64,000 bases of DNA from Paenibacillus harenae (GTDB lineage Bacteria; Bacillota; Bacilli; Paenibacillales; Paenibacillaceae): the NCBI RefSeq assembly GCF_030812415.1, contig NZ_JAUSST010000003.1, forward strand, positions 620,001-684,000, written 5' to 3'. Below are positions 54,196-62,047 of this stretch, one piece after another (positions within the stretch are counted from its first letter, which is position 1; each line of letters begins with the position of its first letter). Position numbers and translations under genes: made by a program. Under the pieces are notes generated by a model. The model had not been told where the DNA came from. It was given only the letters and a program-made list of their open reading frames with translations, and ran no database searches.

Positions 54196-55020
54196 TTATT
54201 TCGTGACAACCGTTCTGCCATTAAGCGGCTGGACAGGACGATGATTGTCGGAGAAAATAGCGCCGAACGCCTGGATCTGCTTATCGGATAGTTCTATCGG
54301 TTCTTCCAACACGGTCCAGTCCACCCCTTCCGAGCAAGGAGGCGTCGTCAACGAGCCTTTATACCGGAATGCTTTCTTATCTTGCGGCAGCAGCTCGTTC
54401 AAATCAATGACTTGATCCAGCTTGAGATCTTCCTTGGTTTCTTCCTTCGGGAGCTTTGAGAATATTTCCGCCAATTGTTTGTTTTCGCCGCCTGACTTGA
54501 TTAGAACGCCAAGCACGGCGAGATTGCCTTCACTATTCTTGTGTACAAGATGCATCTCCATATCGAAAGTTTTACCGTTGATTTGGTTTTCGCTAGGTTT
54601 ATGGAAATGCAGCTGGACGAGCGTATAAACTTTGCCTTCAATAGTAATGGTATTGCTGCCGGATGCGTCATTCGCTTGAATGGTATGTCCGTTGTTCATC
54701 AGAGTGAAGGAGGTCGGTTTATAATTGGTCTCGAATTTGCCTAACTCTTTGTCTACTTTTAATTGAGAAAGCTCAATATCGATAGGGGACTGCTCGGTTC
54801 CATCCGCGCATCCGGCATATTGCGTATCCAGAGTCGACCATTCGGTAGGGCCCGTATCGCCAGAGTAGGACCAATGGGCGGGCTTCGTTGCCGTTATACC
54901 TGTGCTGGGACTGGCATTGGGGCTGGAGCTGGGCATAGCGCTATTCTGAGCAGCGCACGCTGCCATCGGTAGAATAAGGACAACAGCTATTATACCGCGA
55001 ATTATTGTGTTTCTTTTCAT
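54196..55020 (-). CDS. Alpha-type carbonic anhydrase lipoprotein
   Basis: ATG 55020 is 7 nt after GAGGAG, giving 274 residues. The signal ends in the lipobox MAAC, so the enzyme is anchored outside the membrane. Alpha-carbonic-anhydrase features are HWSYSGDTGPTEW, QSPIDI, the two zinc histidines in LVQLHFHKPSE and the third in MEMHLVHKN, and YKGSLTTPPCSEGVDWTVLEEPIELS with the substrate-binding Thr. It catalyses CO2/bicarbonate interconversion. It is divergent from the kinase-regulator fusion gene. Confidence 0.92.
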   Translation of the reverse strand: MKRNTIIRGIIAVVLILPMAACAAQNSAMPSSSPNASPSTGITATKPAHWSYSGDTGPTEWSTLDTQYAGCADGTEQSPIDIELSQLKVDKELGKFETNYKPTSFTLMNNGHTIQANDASGSNTITIEGKVYTLVQLHFHKPSENQINGKTFDMEMHLVHKNSEGNLAVLGVLIKSGGENKQLAEIFSKLPKEETKEDLKLDQVIDLNELLPQDKKAFRYKGSLTTPPCSEGVDWTVLEEPIELSDKQIQAFGAIFSDNHRPVQPLNGRTVVTK

Positions 55021-55210
55021 TGACATTCTCCTCGTTTCTTCGTTTAAGTTCGTCGTGGAAGATTCCACACTATTATTTAACATAAACGAGGATCATATCG
55101 TCCAGTTATAAAACGTCACTGTTTGCCTATGATAGATTGTCATATTATTTTACAGCCGATGTGACTACAGGATATAATCGAATGTAATGAAGCAACTTGG
55201 AGGGAACGTC

Positions 55211-57019
55211 ATGAGAGGTTTTATGGCACGGTGGGAATGGTACGAATGGTTCATGATTGCGCTCAGGATTTGTTGGTGCATTTCTATCATTGCGCTATTA
55301 TGGGAAGTGGAAGGACAGTGGAGCTTTCCGTTCTGGATCAAGATGGTTATTGCTCTCATTGTCATATCCGTTCCGTACCTGGTTATGCGGATCAATCAAA
55401 ATCTGTATGCTGCGTGCGAGCTTTTACTTCCCGGAGTCATTCTGTTCCTGCTGAATAAATCGAACCCGGACACCCATTTATATCTCCTCCCGATTTCTTT
55501 CATGATCGGTTACAACAGCCCCGGTTATGCGTTAATGTGGCTGGCTCCATTGACGGCCTTCGCTTTTCCGGCATGGCTTGGTTGGCATATGAACTACTCT
55601 TGGGACACCATCGTATTCGGGATTATTTTCAATTATTGCGTGACTTACGGATTGGGCTATGCCTTTCGGTTGCTTATTACTTCATCTAAGCAAAGCAAAA
55701 TCATCGAAGAGCAGAACAGAATGTTGGAGGAAAATATAAAGCAGATTGAGAAAATAACGCTTCTGGAGGAGCGCAATCGGCTTTCCCGCGAAATGCACGA
55801 TACGATCGGACACATGCTCACATCCTTGATCATGGGCATGGAGTCGCTTCGCGGGTCGATGGTTCCCGGCACGGAGAAGAGCAAGCTGGATACGCTCCTG
55901 TCTCTGACGAGGGCAGGCTTCGAAGACATTCGAAGGCATATTCACGATATTCAAACGGATCAAACGGACTTGCCGCTTCCGGCGCTGCTGGATGATATCG
56001 CAAGGGCCTTTGAGCAGCAGACCGGTGTGAAGATTGAGCTGGAGCAGTCGGGGGATTCTATCCCTGTATCCCGGCAAGGCCGGTTCACGTTCATGCGATG
56101 CTTGCAAGAGACGCTGACCAACTCGGTTCGGCACGGCCAGGCGGATCACATTGCCGTTACGCTTCGCTTCGAGAAGGATCGTATTGCATTGCAGATCCGG
56201 GATAACGGAAAGGGATGTGAAGTTTTGCAGCCCGGATTCGGCCTAACGGGAATGCGGGATAGGCTCGAAGCCTTGAAAGGAAGCCTGCAGCTCCAGTCCG
56301 ATCCTCGGAACGGAACGATCGTAACTTGCTTCCTGCCGTATCAATCGGAGGAATCCAAGCAAGTCATTCATGTCGTCATCGTGGACGATCAGCCGATCGT
56401 ATTGGAAGGATTAAAGACCTTGCTGGATAACGAGGAAGGTATCCATGTGGCGGCAACCGCCGGGAACGGGCTTGAGGCTATTAGGGTCTGCGAGCAAACG
56501 AATCCGGATTTGGTTCTCATGGACATGCAAATGCCTGTCATGGACGGAATTTCCGCTCTACAGACAATCAAGCAAGCTTATCCGGGAATCAAGGTGTTGA
56601 TGATGTCCACTTTCGAGGAGTTGGATCAAGCATTAACCGCTTTGAAGAACGGCGCTGACGGGTATTGCCTGAAGTCGGCGCAACTGCAGGAGCTAATAGA
56701 GACAGTACGTCTCGTTTATTCCGGGGGAACCGCGATTAATCGGGAAATCACGACCAAAATGCTCGAGCGGTTCGACAGAGTTACCGAAGCCGCAGGACCG
56801 GCCGCTTTGGAACCATTACTTTACGGATTAACGAAACGCGAGATGGAGATATTGCAGTATCTGGATTCGGGAATGCGTTATAAGACGTTGGCAGTAAAGC
56901 TATTTTTGTCCGAAGGAACGGTGCGCAATTACGTTTCTACGATTTACGGCAAGCTGGGAGTCAGCAATCGCGAGGAGGCGGTGGAGAAGGCTCGTGCGGA
57001 AGGTTTGTTGTCCGGTTAG
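55211..57019 (+). CDS. Fused NarL/DesK-type histidine kinase and LuxR-type response regulator
   Basis: ATG 55211 follows GGAGGGAACGTC. One open frame of about 602 residues. Residues 1-160 have five or six membrane helices. A coiled coil leads to the HisKA_3 phosphoacceptor EERNRLSREMHDTIGHMLTSL, then HATPase (LQETLTNSVRHGQADHIAV, RDNGKGCEVLQPGFGLTGMRDRLEAL). After LPYQSEESKQ (about residue 384) the frame continues directly into a receiver domain (VVIVDDQPIVLEGL, LVLMDMQMPVMDGI with the phosphoacceptor Asp, KNGADGYCLKSA). A NarL/LuxR helix-turn-helix ends it (LTKREMEILQYLDSGMRYKTLAVKLFLSEGTVRNYVSTIYGKLGV). These are normally two proteins. GGAGGAA at 56347-56353 precedes the receiver, but only GTC and ATT follow at a usable distance. 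Confidence 0.88.
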   Translation: MRGFMARWEWYEWFMIALRICWCISIIALLWEVEGQWSFPFWIKMVIALIVISVPYLVMRINQNLYAACELLLPGVILFLLNKSNPDTHLYLLPISFMIGYNSPGYALMWLAPLTAFAFPAWLGWHMNYSWDTIVFGIIFNYCVTYGLGYAFRLLITSSKQSKIIEEQNRMLEENIKQIEKITLLEERNRLSREMHDTIGHMLTSLIMGMESLRGSMVPGTEKSKLDTLLSLTRAGFEDIRRHIHDIQTDQTDLPLPALLDDIARAFEQQTGVKIELEQSGDSIPVSRQGRFTFMRCLQETLTNSVRHGQADHIAVTLRFEKDRIALQIRDNGKGCEVLQPGFGLTGMRDRLEALKGSLQLQSDPRNGTIVTCFLPYQSEESKQVIHVVIVDDQPIVLEGLKTLLDNEEGIHVAATAGNGLEAIRVCEQTNPDLVLMDMQMPVMDGISALQTIKQAYPGIKVLMMSTFEELDQALTALKNGADGYCLKSAQLQELIETVRLVYSGGTAINREITTKMLERFDRVTEAAGPAALEPLLYGLTKREMEILQYLDSGMRYKTLAVKLFLSEGTVRNYVSTIYGKLGVSNREEAVEKARAEGLLSG

Positions 57020-57480
57020 GAGCGGTCTTTGAGGATAACCGGCTCTTCAGATGTTGCTAAGCCGCGCAAGACGAATCCACTCCTCGTGGTATGCATGGCG
57101 CTGGTTCCGACCGTGGTTGGCTTGGAGCTTGGCAACCCGTAAGCGATCAAACGGATTTGTGATGGTGTTCCTAGGGTGTTTTTCGTTTTTCACAATGTAA
57201 ATAAAACAAAAACTATCGGGGCGTCTCGATACACTTTGTTACGCTCCCTCTCATAATTATTGCCGGCACCCCTTAGCACTGCTCATAGTTCCAGAACATC
57301 GCTTGTTATGCGAGTTCTGTTCGTCTCAACCAGCTTAAACATGGTTTCTACAAGTAGGGGCGATCAGTTTTAGCAACGGGTCACGGACCCAGGGGTACGA
57401 CCGATCTGCCCCGGCTACTGACAAATGCGCCACCAAAATAAAAAGTGGTCAACCAGTAATAACTGGCTGACCTTATAATA
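57020..57480. other. Gene-free stretch with remnants
   Basis: No supported gene. A short open segment at about 57060-57140 (NPLLVVCMALVPTVVGLELGNP) may be a transporter N-terminal fragment. At about 57448-57475 a stem GGTCAACCAGT/ACTGGCTGACC with a short loop could terminate the convergent transcripts. Confidence 0.35.
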
Positions 57481-57540
57481 CGTCGGGTACGTTAGCTCAA
57501 TAAACATTAAGAAGGCTCCTGGTGAACGGCAGCCTTCATG
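57481..57540 (+). repeat. Dispersed hairpin repeat, partial copy
   Basis: Left arm CGGGTACGTTAGCTCAATAA followed by AAGGCT...GGCAGCCTT. The right arm is not recognisable. Confidence 0.5.
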
Positions 57541-57564
57541 ATCCGCAAGATCAGATCTTTCCAA

Positions 57565-57969
57565 CTAATCAGTAATATTCCGGGTATAGTATTTGATTAT
57601 ATCTTTGCGGCGAATGATACCAAGGAAGACGCGATCGGCGTCTATGACCGGAACGAAGTTCTGATCGGCTGCCAGCGCCAGCATATCGTCCAAATCAGCG
57701 CTGATCGCGACGCATTCGACTTTCATCCGTTTTTTGATGGAGATGACAGGAATTTCGTGCATCGTATCGAAGCCGAGGCCTGGTGTGGCTTTCAGCTTCC
57801 ATAACAAATCTCCCTCGGATAACGTTCCGAAATATAAGCCATTGTCGTCCAAGATCGGAATGGCCGTATAGTGGCTCGCCTCCAATTTATCCATGGCTTC
57901 TTTCATATTAGAGGATGTCATGAGGTAAGAGACCTCGTTCTTGGGATATAGAAACGATTTGATGTCCAA
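57565..57969 (-). CDS. Tandem CBS-domain protein
   Basis: TTG 57969 lies 9 nt after AAAGGAG, giving 134 residues. Two CBS units are visible: KNEVSYLMTSSNMKEAMDKLEASHYTAIPILDDNGLYFGTLSEGDLLWKL, then VECVAISADLDDMLALAADQNFVPVIDADRVFLGIIRRKDIIKYY. This is a stand-alone CBS pair like the YkuL group of bacilli, where such proteins bind adenine nucleotides. The partner is unknown. Confidence 0.85.
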   Translation of the reverse strand: MDIKSFLYPKNEVSYLMTSSNMKEAMDKLEASHYTAIPILDDNGLYFGTLSEGDLLWKLKATPGLGFDTMHEIPVISIKKRMKVECVAISADLDDMLALAADQNFVPVIDADRVFLGIIRRKDIIKYYTRNITD

Positions 57970-58426
57970 TGAATCACGCTCCTTTGGTATATTAAAGCAT
58001 ATTTCGTCGCGGGGCGCATCTGGAAGTGACCGGGGCATGCCTAACATTATTGAAAAAAGATGCTAAAAGTTATGTCGAAAGACAAGAACATAGTCCAAAT
58101 TAAGTCCGTGCAAATAGCGGGCTTTTTTTAATTATCAAAGAAAGTTAACCAATGTCTGAATACCGATAAGCATTAAGCTAAATGGTACGATAGGGCTGCA
58201 ACCCAGTACATTCTCATCCTAGCGGGGCGTTCGTTTTTCTGCTAATTGAATCTACTAACACCTGCAGAAATAATAACCGTTCTGAATGAGTTGTTGCTTT
58301 ATAACGAGAAACTGCAGCCAGACTTCGCTCCAATTCAAGAATCGATCCTTCGGACACGACTACCCCCCGGATCTGGAGATAAGCTATACGAAAGGCAGTT
58401 TAACGTGGCTGACCGACTTATATAAC

Positions 58427-58455
58427 TTTACATTATCGCTTTAATGCGATAATAT
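58427..58455 (+). promoter_or_regulatory. hisB promoter with inverted-repeat operator in the spacer
   Basis: TTTACA (58427-58432), 17 bp and TAATAT (58450-58455). The perfect inverted repeat TTATCGC/GCGATAA with a 6-bp gap (58433-58452) fills the spacer and touches the -10 box, implying control by a dimeric repressor. The rest of 57970-58426 contains a diverged repeat arm (TGGTACGATAGGG at about 58186), a possible hairpin near 58110 and no gene. Confidence 0.6.
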
Positions 58456-58481
58456 ATTAGAGAAGTAAAGTGATAAAGGAT

Positions 58482-58553
58482 GTGGTCTTAATCAATTTCA
58501 TTCGGCTAGCAATTCCAAAAGGCAATACCTCAATTATGAAGGGAGTTTGTTAG
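58482..58553 (+). other. 23-codon open frame before hisB (leader or hisG remnant)
   Basis: GTG 58482 opens a frame encoding IRLAIPKGNTSIMKGVC, ending in TAG 1 nt before the hisB start. RLAIPKG resembles the N-terminus of HisG (ATP phosphoribosyltransferase), so this may be the stub of a hisG gene fused to a deletion, now acting as a translated leader. It contains no run of His codons. Confidence 0.35.
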
Positions 58554-58554
58554 G

Positions 58555-59139
58555 GTGCGAGAAGCATTAATTAACAGAAAAACAAAAGAAACTGAAATTA
58601 AACTGGAGCTTAATCTCGATGAATACAGTGAAGGCAACATCAACACGGGAATTGGATTCTTTAACCATATGCTCACGCTTTTTGCTTTTAGGGCAGGAAT
58701 AAAACTAAATGTGGATTGCAAAGGTGATTTAGAGATAGATGGGCATCACACGGTTGAGGACATTGGAATATGCTTAGGGCAAGCAATCAAAAAGGCTATA
58801 GGGGATAAAAAAGGCATAAACCGTTATGGTAGTTCGCGTATACCTATGGATGAAAGCTTAGCATTAGTGGATTTGAGTATATCTAATCGCTCTTTTTTAG
58901 TGTTTAACGTGGAAATGCCGTCAACACGAGCAGGCGAGTTTGAAACCGAATTAACCGAAGAGTTTTTTCTCGCTGTAGCGCAAAATAGCGGGATAACCAT
59001 GCACATCAATTTGGAATACGGCAGAAATACACACCATATAAATGAGGCAATTTTCGTGGCATTCGGCGATGCGTTGAAGAAAGCAATTAGGATAACAGGC
59101 GATGTTATTCCGTCTACGAAGGGTACGTTATCATTATGA
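58555..59139 (+). CDS. hisB: Imidazoleglycerol-phosphate dehydratase
   Basis: 194 residues, GTG start after AAGGGAG. All family signatures are present: GIGFFNHMLTLFAF, DLEIDGHHTVEDIGICLGQA, RYGSSRIPMDESLALVDLS, FFLAVAQNSGITMHI and GRNTHHINEAIFVAFGDAL; the His/Glu ligands for two Mn2+ ions are kept. It catalyses the sixth step of histidine synthesis in the cytoplasm. No other intact his gene is present. The gene is AT-rich, and a hisG-like stub and a separate operator precede it. I infer an isolated, possibly transferred copy. Confidence 0.92.
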   Translation: MREALINRKTKETEIKLELNLDEYSEGNINTGIGFFNHMLTLFAFRAGIKLNVDCKGDLEIDGHHTVEDIGICLGQAIKKAIGDKKGINRYGSSRIPMDESLALVDLSISNRSFLVFNVEMPSTRAGEFETELTEEFFLAVAQNSGITMHINLEYGRNTHHINEAIFVAFGDALKKAIRITGDVIPSTKGTLSL

Positions 59140-59220
59140 AAAAATATATATAGACGCTTACGTGTAATAAATTATGGGGGAGGAATTGGTTTCATTGGAC
59201 ATCTGACGATTACGCTCCCT

Positions 59221-59309
59221 CGAAACGTTAGTTCAGAGCCCATCCAGGAGCAGTTTGCCGCCGCGGCAGCCTGCTTTTTTTGTCATTAAGCTATTGGGCA
59301 GGATAATGG
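59221..59309 (+). repeat. Dispersed hairpin repeat, full copy
   Basis: Left arm CGAAACGTTAGTTCAGAG, the hairpin region GGAGCAGTTTGCCGCC/GCGGCAGCCTGC with seven Ts, and the right arm AAGCTATTGGGCAGGATAAT. It is the same layout as the other copies. Confidence 0.65.
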
Positions 59310-59470
59310 AAATTTTATGTAGAAATATATGGAATATTTGCTTTGGCCAAGGTTTGTAAGCGATTGTCTTATTTAAGAATACTGGGATAATTGGCGTAAA
59401 CCTAGTGAGCCGGCTGATACAGCCGCTAATTGCAAATCCCAAAAAAAGAAAGTTAGGAGAGTGGTTCAAG

Positions 59471-60226
59471 ATGAACAATAAAGAAAGGTTTTCAAACCGT
59501 GTCGATGCGTATGTGAAGTACCGCCCTAACTATCCGAAGGAGGCGCTTGATTATTTGTACGACATCGTCGGTCTGCGCGCGAATTGTGATGTTGCGGACA
59601 TTGGTGCTGGGACAGGGATTTTTTCAAAGCTACTCCTAGATCGAGGGAGCAAGGTGTTCGCCGTCGAGCCGAATCAGGCGATGCGGGCAGCCGCCGAGCA
59701 GATGTTGGGAGGGGCACCGAACTTTCATGCAGTGTCAGGATCTGCAGAGGCGACGGGGCTGCTCGACCAGTCGGTTGATTATATCGTCTGCGCTCAGGCA
59801 TTTCACTGGTTTGACCGGTCCGCAGCGCAAGCCGAGTTCCATCGGATTCTAAAACCGGGCGGGAAGGCGGTTTTGATTTGGAACTCGCGTCTGACACACG
59901 GCACCCCATTTCGAGAAGAGTACGACCGACTGCTTTATACATTCGGAACCGACTATGAAAAAGTTAATCATAAAAATATTTCACAATCGACACTGAACTC
60001 TTTCTTCAAAGAAGGCAGGATGCAAGATATGCGATTTACAATGAGCCAATCGTTCGATTTCGAAGGGCTTAAAGGCAGAATGTTATCGTCTTCCTACAGT
60101 CCTGTGCCCGGGCATCCGAATTACGAACCGATGATAACGGAGTTGTGGAATATGTTCGTTCGGAATAACGTGGACGGGATTGTACTATTCGACTATGAAA
60201 CCGAGTTGTTTTGGGGAGAAGTTTAG
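59471..60226 (+). CDS. Class I SAM-dependent methyltransferase
   Basis: ATG 59471 follows AGGAGAGTGGTTCAAG, giving 251 residues. The Rossmann-like methyltransferase fold has motif I DVADIGAGTGIFSKLLLDRG, the acidic loop VFAVEPNQAMR, VDYIVCAQAFHWFD, and the post-motif FHRILKPGGKAVLIWNS. N-terminal FSNRVDAYVKYRPNYP is shared with many small-molecule methyltransferases of bacilli. The substrate is unknown. Monocistronic between two repeat copies. Confidence 0.85.
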   Translation: MNNKERFSNRVDAYVKYRPNYPKEALDYLYDIVGLRANCDVADIGAGTGIFSKLLLDRGSKVFAVEPNQAMRAAAEQMLGGAPNFHAVSGSAEATGLLDQSVDYIVCAQAFHWFDRSAAQAEFHRILKPGGKAVLIWNSRLTHGTPFREEYDRLLYTFGTDYEKVNHKNISQSTLNSFFKEGRMQDMRFTMSQSFDFEGLKGRMLSSSYSPVPGHPNYEPMITELWNMFVRNNVDGIVLFDYETELFWGEV

Positions 60227-60254
60227 GAAGTGTATTCGATAATAGGGGTCATTC

Positions 60255-60347
60255 CGCTAACGGCGAACGATAGTTCAATCAAAATAGGAGCAGTTTGCTG
60301 CGACAGTTGCTCCATTTCTTTATTAAGTTAACTGGTAGATTACGTTA
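60255..60347 (+). repeat. Dispersed hairpin repeat, full copy
   Basis: Left arm GCTAACGGCGAACGATAGTT, CAATCAAAATA, the hairpin GGAGCAG...CTGCGACAGTTGCTCC with T-rich end, and the right arm AAGTTAACTGGTAGATTACG. It is close to the 36.7-kb copy in its hairpin (GGAGnAGTTGCTGC). Confidence 0.65.
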
Positions 60348-60410
60348 ATGAATATTCTTCCAACCGTTGAGTAGATTAACTCGATAAAACCTAGAGCTAT
60401 GAGGTGTATT

Positions 60411-60542
60411 ATGGAATGGAGTAGGTTTTTTGGGCTTGTATCCAGTTTCCTTTTGCTCATTGGTCCTTACCAGTTATTTCGTTTAAGAAGAGAATTTCAA
60501 AAGTTAAATGCGTTACAAAGCTTCTGTATTATAAGGTGCTAA
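60411..60542 (+). CDS. Small membrane protein
   Basis: 43 residues, ATG preceded by a weak GAGGTG. MEWSRFFGLV, one membrane helix (SSFLLLIGPYQLF) and a basic tail (RLRREFQK). It may be a complete small protein or the N-terminal stub of a larger one; no continuation is seen in other frames. Confidence 0.4.
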   Translation: MEWSRFFGLVSSFLLLIGPYQLFRLRREFQKLNALQSFCIIRC

Positions 60543-60652
60543 ATATGGAAAGTCCTTTATATATCAGTTATGGTCTTGATTAGCTATAATAGTAATAGGA
60601 TGGCGAAGGGTCATCATATTCAAAAGTATAAAGAAAAGAATGAGGAGTATGT

Positions 60653-61015
60653 ATGGTTGACGTTTTATGGACGATTTATTTAGGGTTGCTCGCAACAGCT
60701 TCCCTCACTTTTTTAATAAAAGGAAAATACAAGTCGAAACTTAGCAAAATAGATTTCGTTGTATCCATCATTACATGGATTGGATTGTTCGGGTACGTTA
60801 CGGAAACAGCTATTCTAAATCCTACTGTCTGGAAATTTATCTCCGTGTCTGCTTTTCTCTGGGACCTATCATTCACGATGCTTCTAAAAGGTTATGAAGG
60901 GGAAGAAATCCTGGAGGAGTTGCCGATTGTGGCAAGGAGAGTATGGATGTTGATAACATTTGTTGTCATGGTCGGACCTTTGTATTATGGGTTGTTCAGA
61001 TATGCCTTTGCATGA
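60653..61015 (+). CDS. Small integral membrane protein
   Basis: 120 residues, ATG after GAGGAGTATGT. Four hydrophobic segments (VLWTIYLGLLATASLTFLI, IDFVVSIITWIGLFGYV, WKFISVSAFLWDLSFTML, VWMLITFVVMVGPLYYGLF). The family is not recognised. A terminator lies about 90 bp downstream. Confidence 0.6.
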   Translation: MVDVLWTIYLGLLATASLTFLIKGKYKSKLSKIDFVVSIITWIGLFGYVTETAILNPTVWKFISVSAFLWDLSFTMLLKGYEGEEILEELPIVARRVWMLITFVVMVGPLYYGLFRYAFA

Positions 61016-61105
61016 TACCGAAGGTGGAGGTCTGTTCCCCATTACGATTGAAAACAGTGTCTCGATATATAGATGGGATTGAGCTAATATGTTAGTTCAA
61101 TGGCT

Positions 61106-61134
61106 AAAGGCTACCGAATTTTCGGTAGCCTTTT
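61106..61134. terminator. Intrinsic terminator within a repeat arm
   Basis: AAAGGCTACCGAA pairs with TTCGGTAGCCTTT, followed by TCAATT. It is preceded by GAGCTAATATGTTAGTTCAA, a diverged left arm of the dispersed repeat. Confidence 0.75.
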
Positions 61135-61217
61135 CAATTAACAGTGAACTTACTCTATACTTTACACAGATAGAAATGTACGGCACTGCTCTTCTATGAT
61201 TAAAGAAATAACTTATT

Positions 61218-61385
61218 AGTGAGAAGGTCTGCTTGAACGGCCGCAACGGCAGCGGAAAATCAACTCTGCTCCGGTTAATTTCGGGCCATGGGCAGGTAGA
61301 CGAGGGTATGCTAGCCATCAAGAAAGATTTGTTAATCGGCTTAACGCATTCTGTACATCCTGCGCCGAACCAACTTTCTCCTTGA
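61218..61385 (+). pseudogene. ABC ATPase fragment (ABC-F-like)
   Basis: A 55-codon open segment without a start encodes a Walker A, LNGRNGSGKSTLLRLISGH, followed by VDEGMLAIKKDLLIGLTHS, as in the second ATPase domain of ABC-F proteins. Signature and Walker B motifs are missing. Confidence 0.65.
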
Positions 61386-61501
61386 TGATCTGCCTGAGTA
61401 GCTGCTTCGTCCATAAATCCATGTATTCTCCCAACCGCATTTTTTTGGAAAAATGGAACCAGAGAGGGAAGCGCATTGTCTAATCATCGGAGGTGAAGAG
61501 G

Positions 61502-62047
61502 TTGGAGGAATCCTATTGGAAACATTTGAAGGTCATGGATGCCGGATTGCTGCGCGAGCTCATGAACAAGTACGGGCAGGAAGTTTGGAACTTGGCCTTT
61601 ATCCTGACGAAGCGAAATGACCTGGCTGATGACATCACGCAAGAAGTGTTCTTGAGTGCCTACCGGAATATCGATCTGTTCCGCGGTGAGTCTTCCATCA
61701 AAACATGGCTGTTGTCTATTGCGCGCAACACGTCCGTGAATTACTTGCGATCCGCGTTTATGCGCAAAGTGACGCTCATGGCATGGGTCAGCAGCAAGGA
61801 GACGAGTCCGTCTGCCGAACACGAGGCGCTGGAGCAATCCTTATCCGATGATATATGGAGAATCGTCATGAAGCTGCCTCTTAAGTTTAGAGAGGTACTC
61901 ATTTTAGCTGGAAAATACGATATGTCGATGAAAGAGATCGCGGGTGTGCTCGGCGTATCGGAAGGTACGGTGAAGTCAAGATTAGCCCGTGCACGGCAGA
62001 AGGTTAAGGCTAATTGGAAGGAGGGTACTGCATATGAACGAGTTTGA
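61502..62047 (+). CDS. ECF-type RNA polymerase sigma factor
   Basis: TTG 61502 lies 8 nt after GGAGG, giving 181 residues; GTG 61493 is in frame but too close. Sigma-2 (LMNKYGQEVWNLAFILTKRNDLADDITQEVFLSAYRN), the FRGESSIKTWLLSIARNTSVNYLR linker and sigma-4 (LPLKFREVLILAGKYDMSMKEIAGVLGVSEGTVKSRLARARQKVK) are intact. It overlaps the next gene by 14 nt. It probably answers an envelope signal through the linked anti-sigma protein. Confidence 0.88.
   Translation: MEESYWKHLKVMDAGLLRELMNKYGQEVWNLAFILTKRNDLADDITQEVFLSAYRNIDLFRGESSIKTWLLSIARNTSVNYLRSAFMRKVTLMAWVSSKETSPSAEHEALEQSLSDDIWRIVMKLPLKFREVLILAGKYDMSMKEIAGVLGVSEGTVKSRLARARQKVKANWKEGTAYERV

Noticed and set aside
58100-58555. Possible T-box or histidine attenuator before hisB
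   Set aside because: I find no T-box sequence, no specifier stem and no run of His codons. A dyad inside the promoter spacer is the better explanation.
42354-60347. Hairpin repeats as a CRISPR array or tandem repeat
   Set aside because: Copies are kilobases apart, each between different genes, without spacers of regular length and without cas genes.
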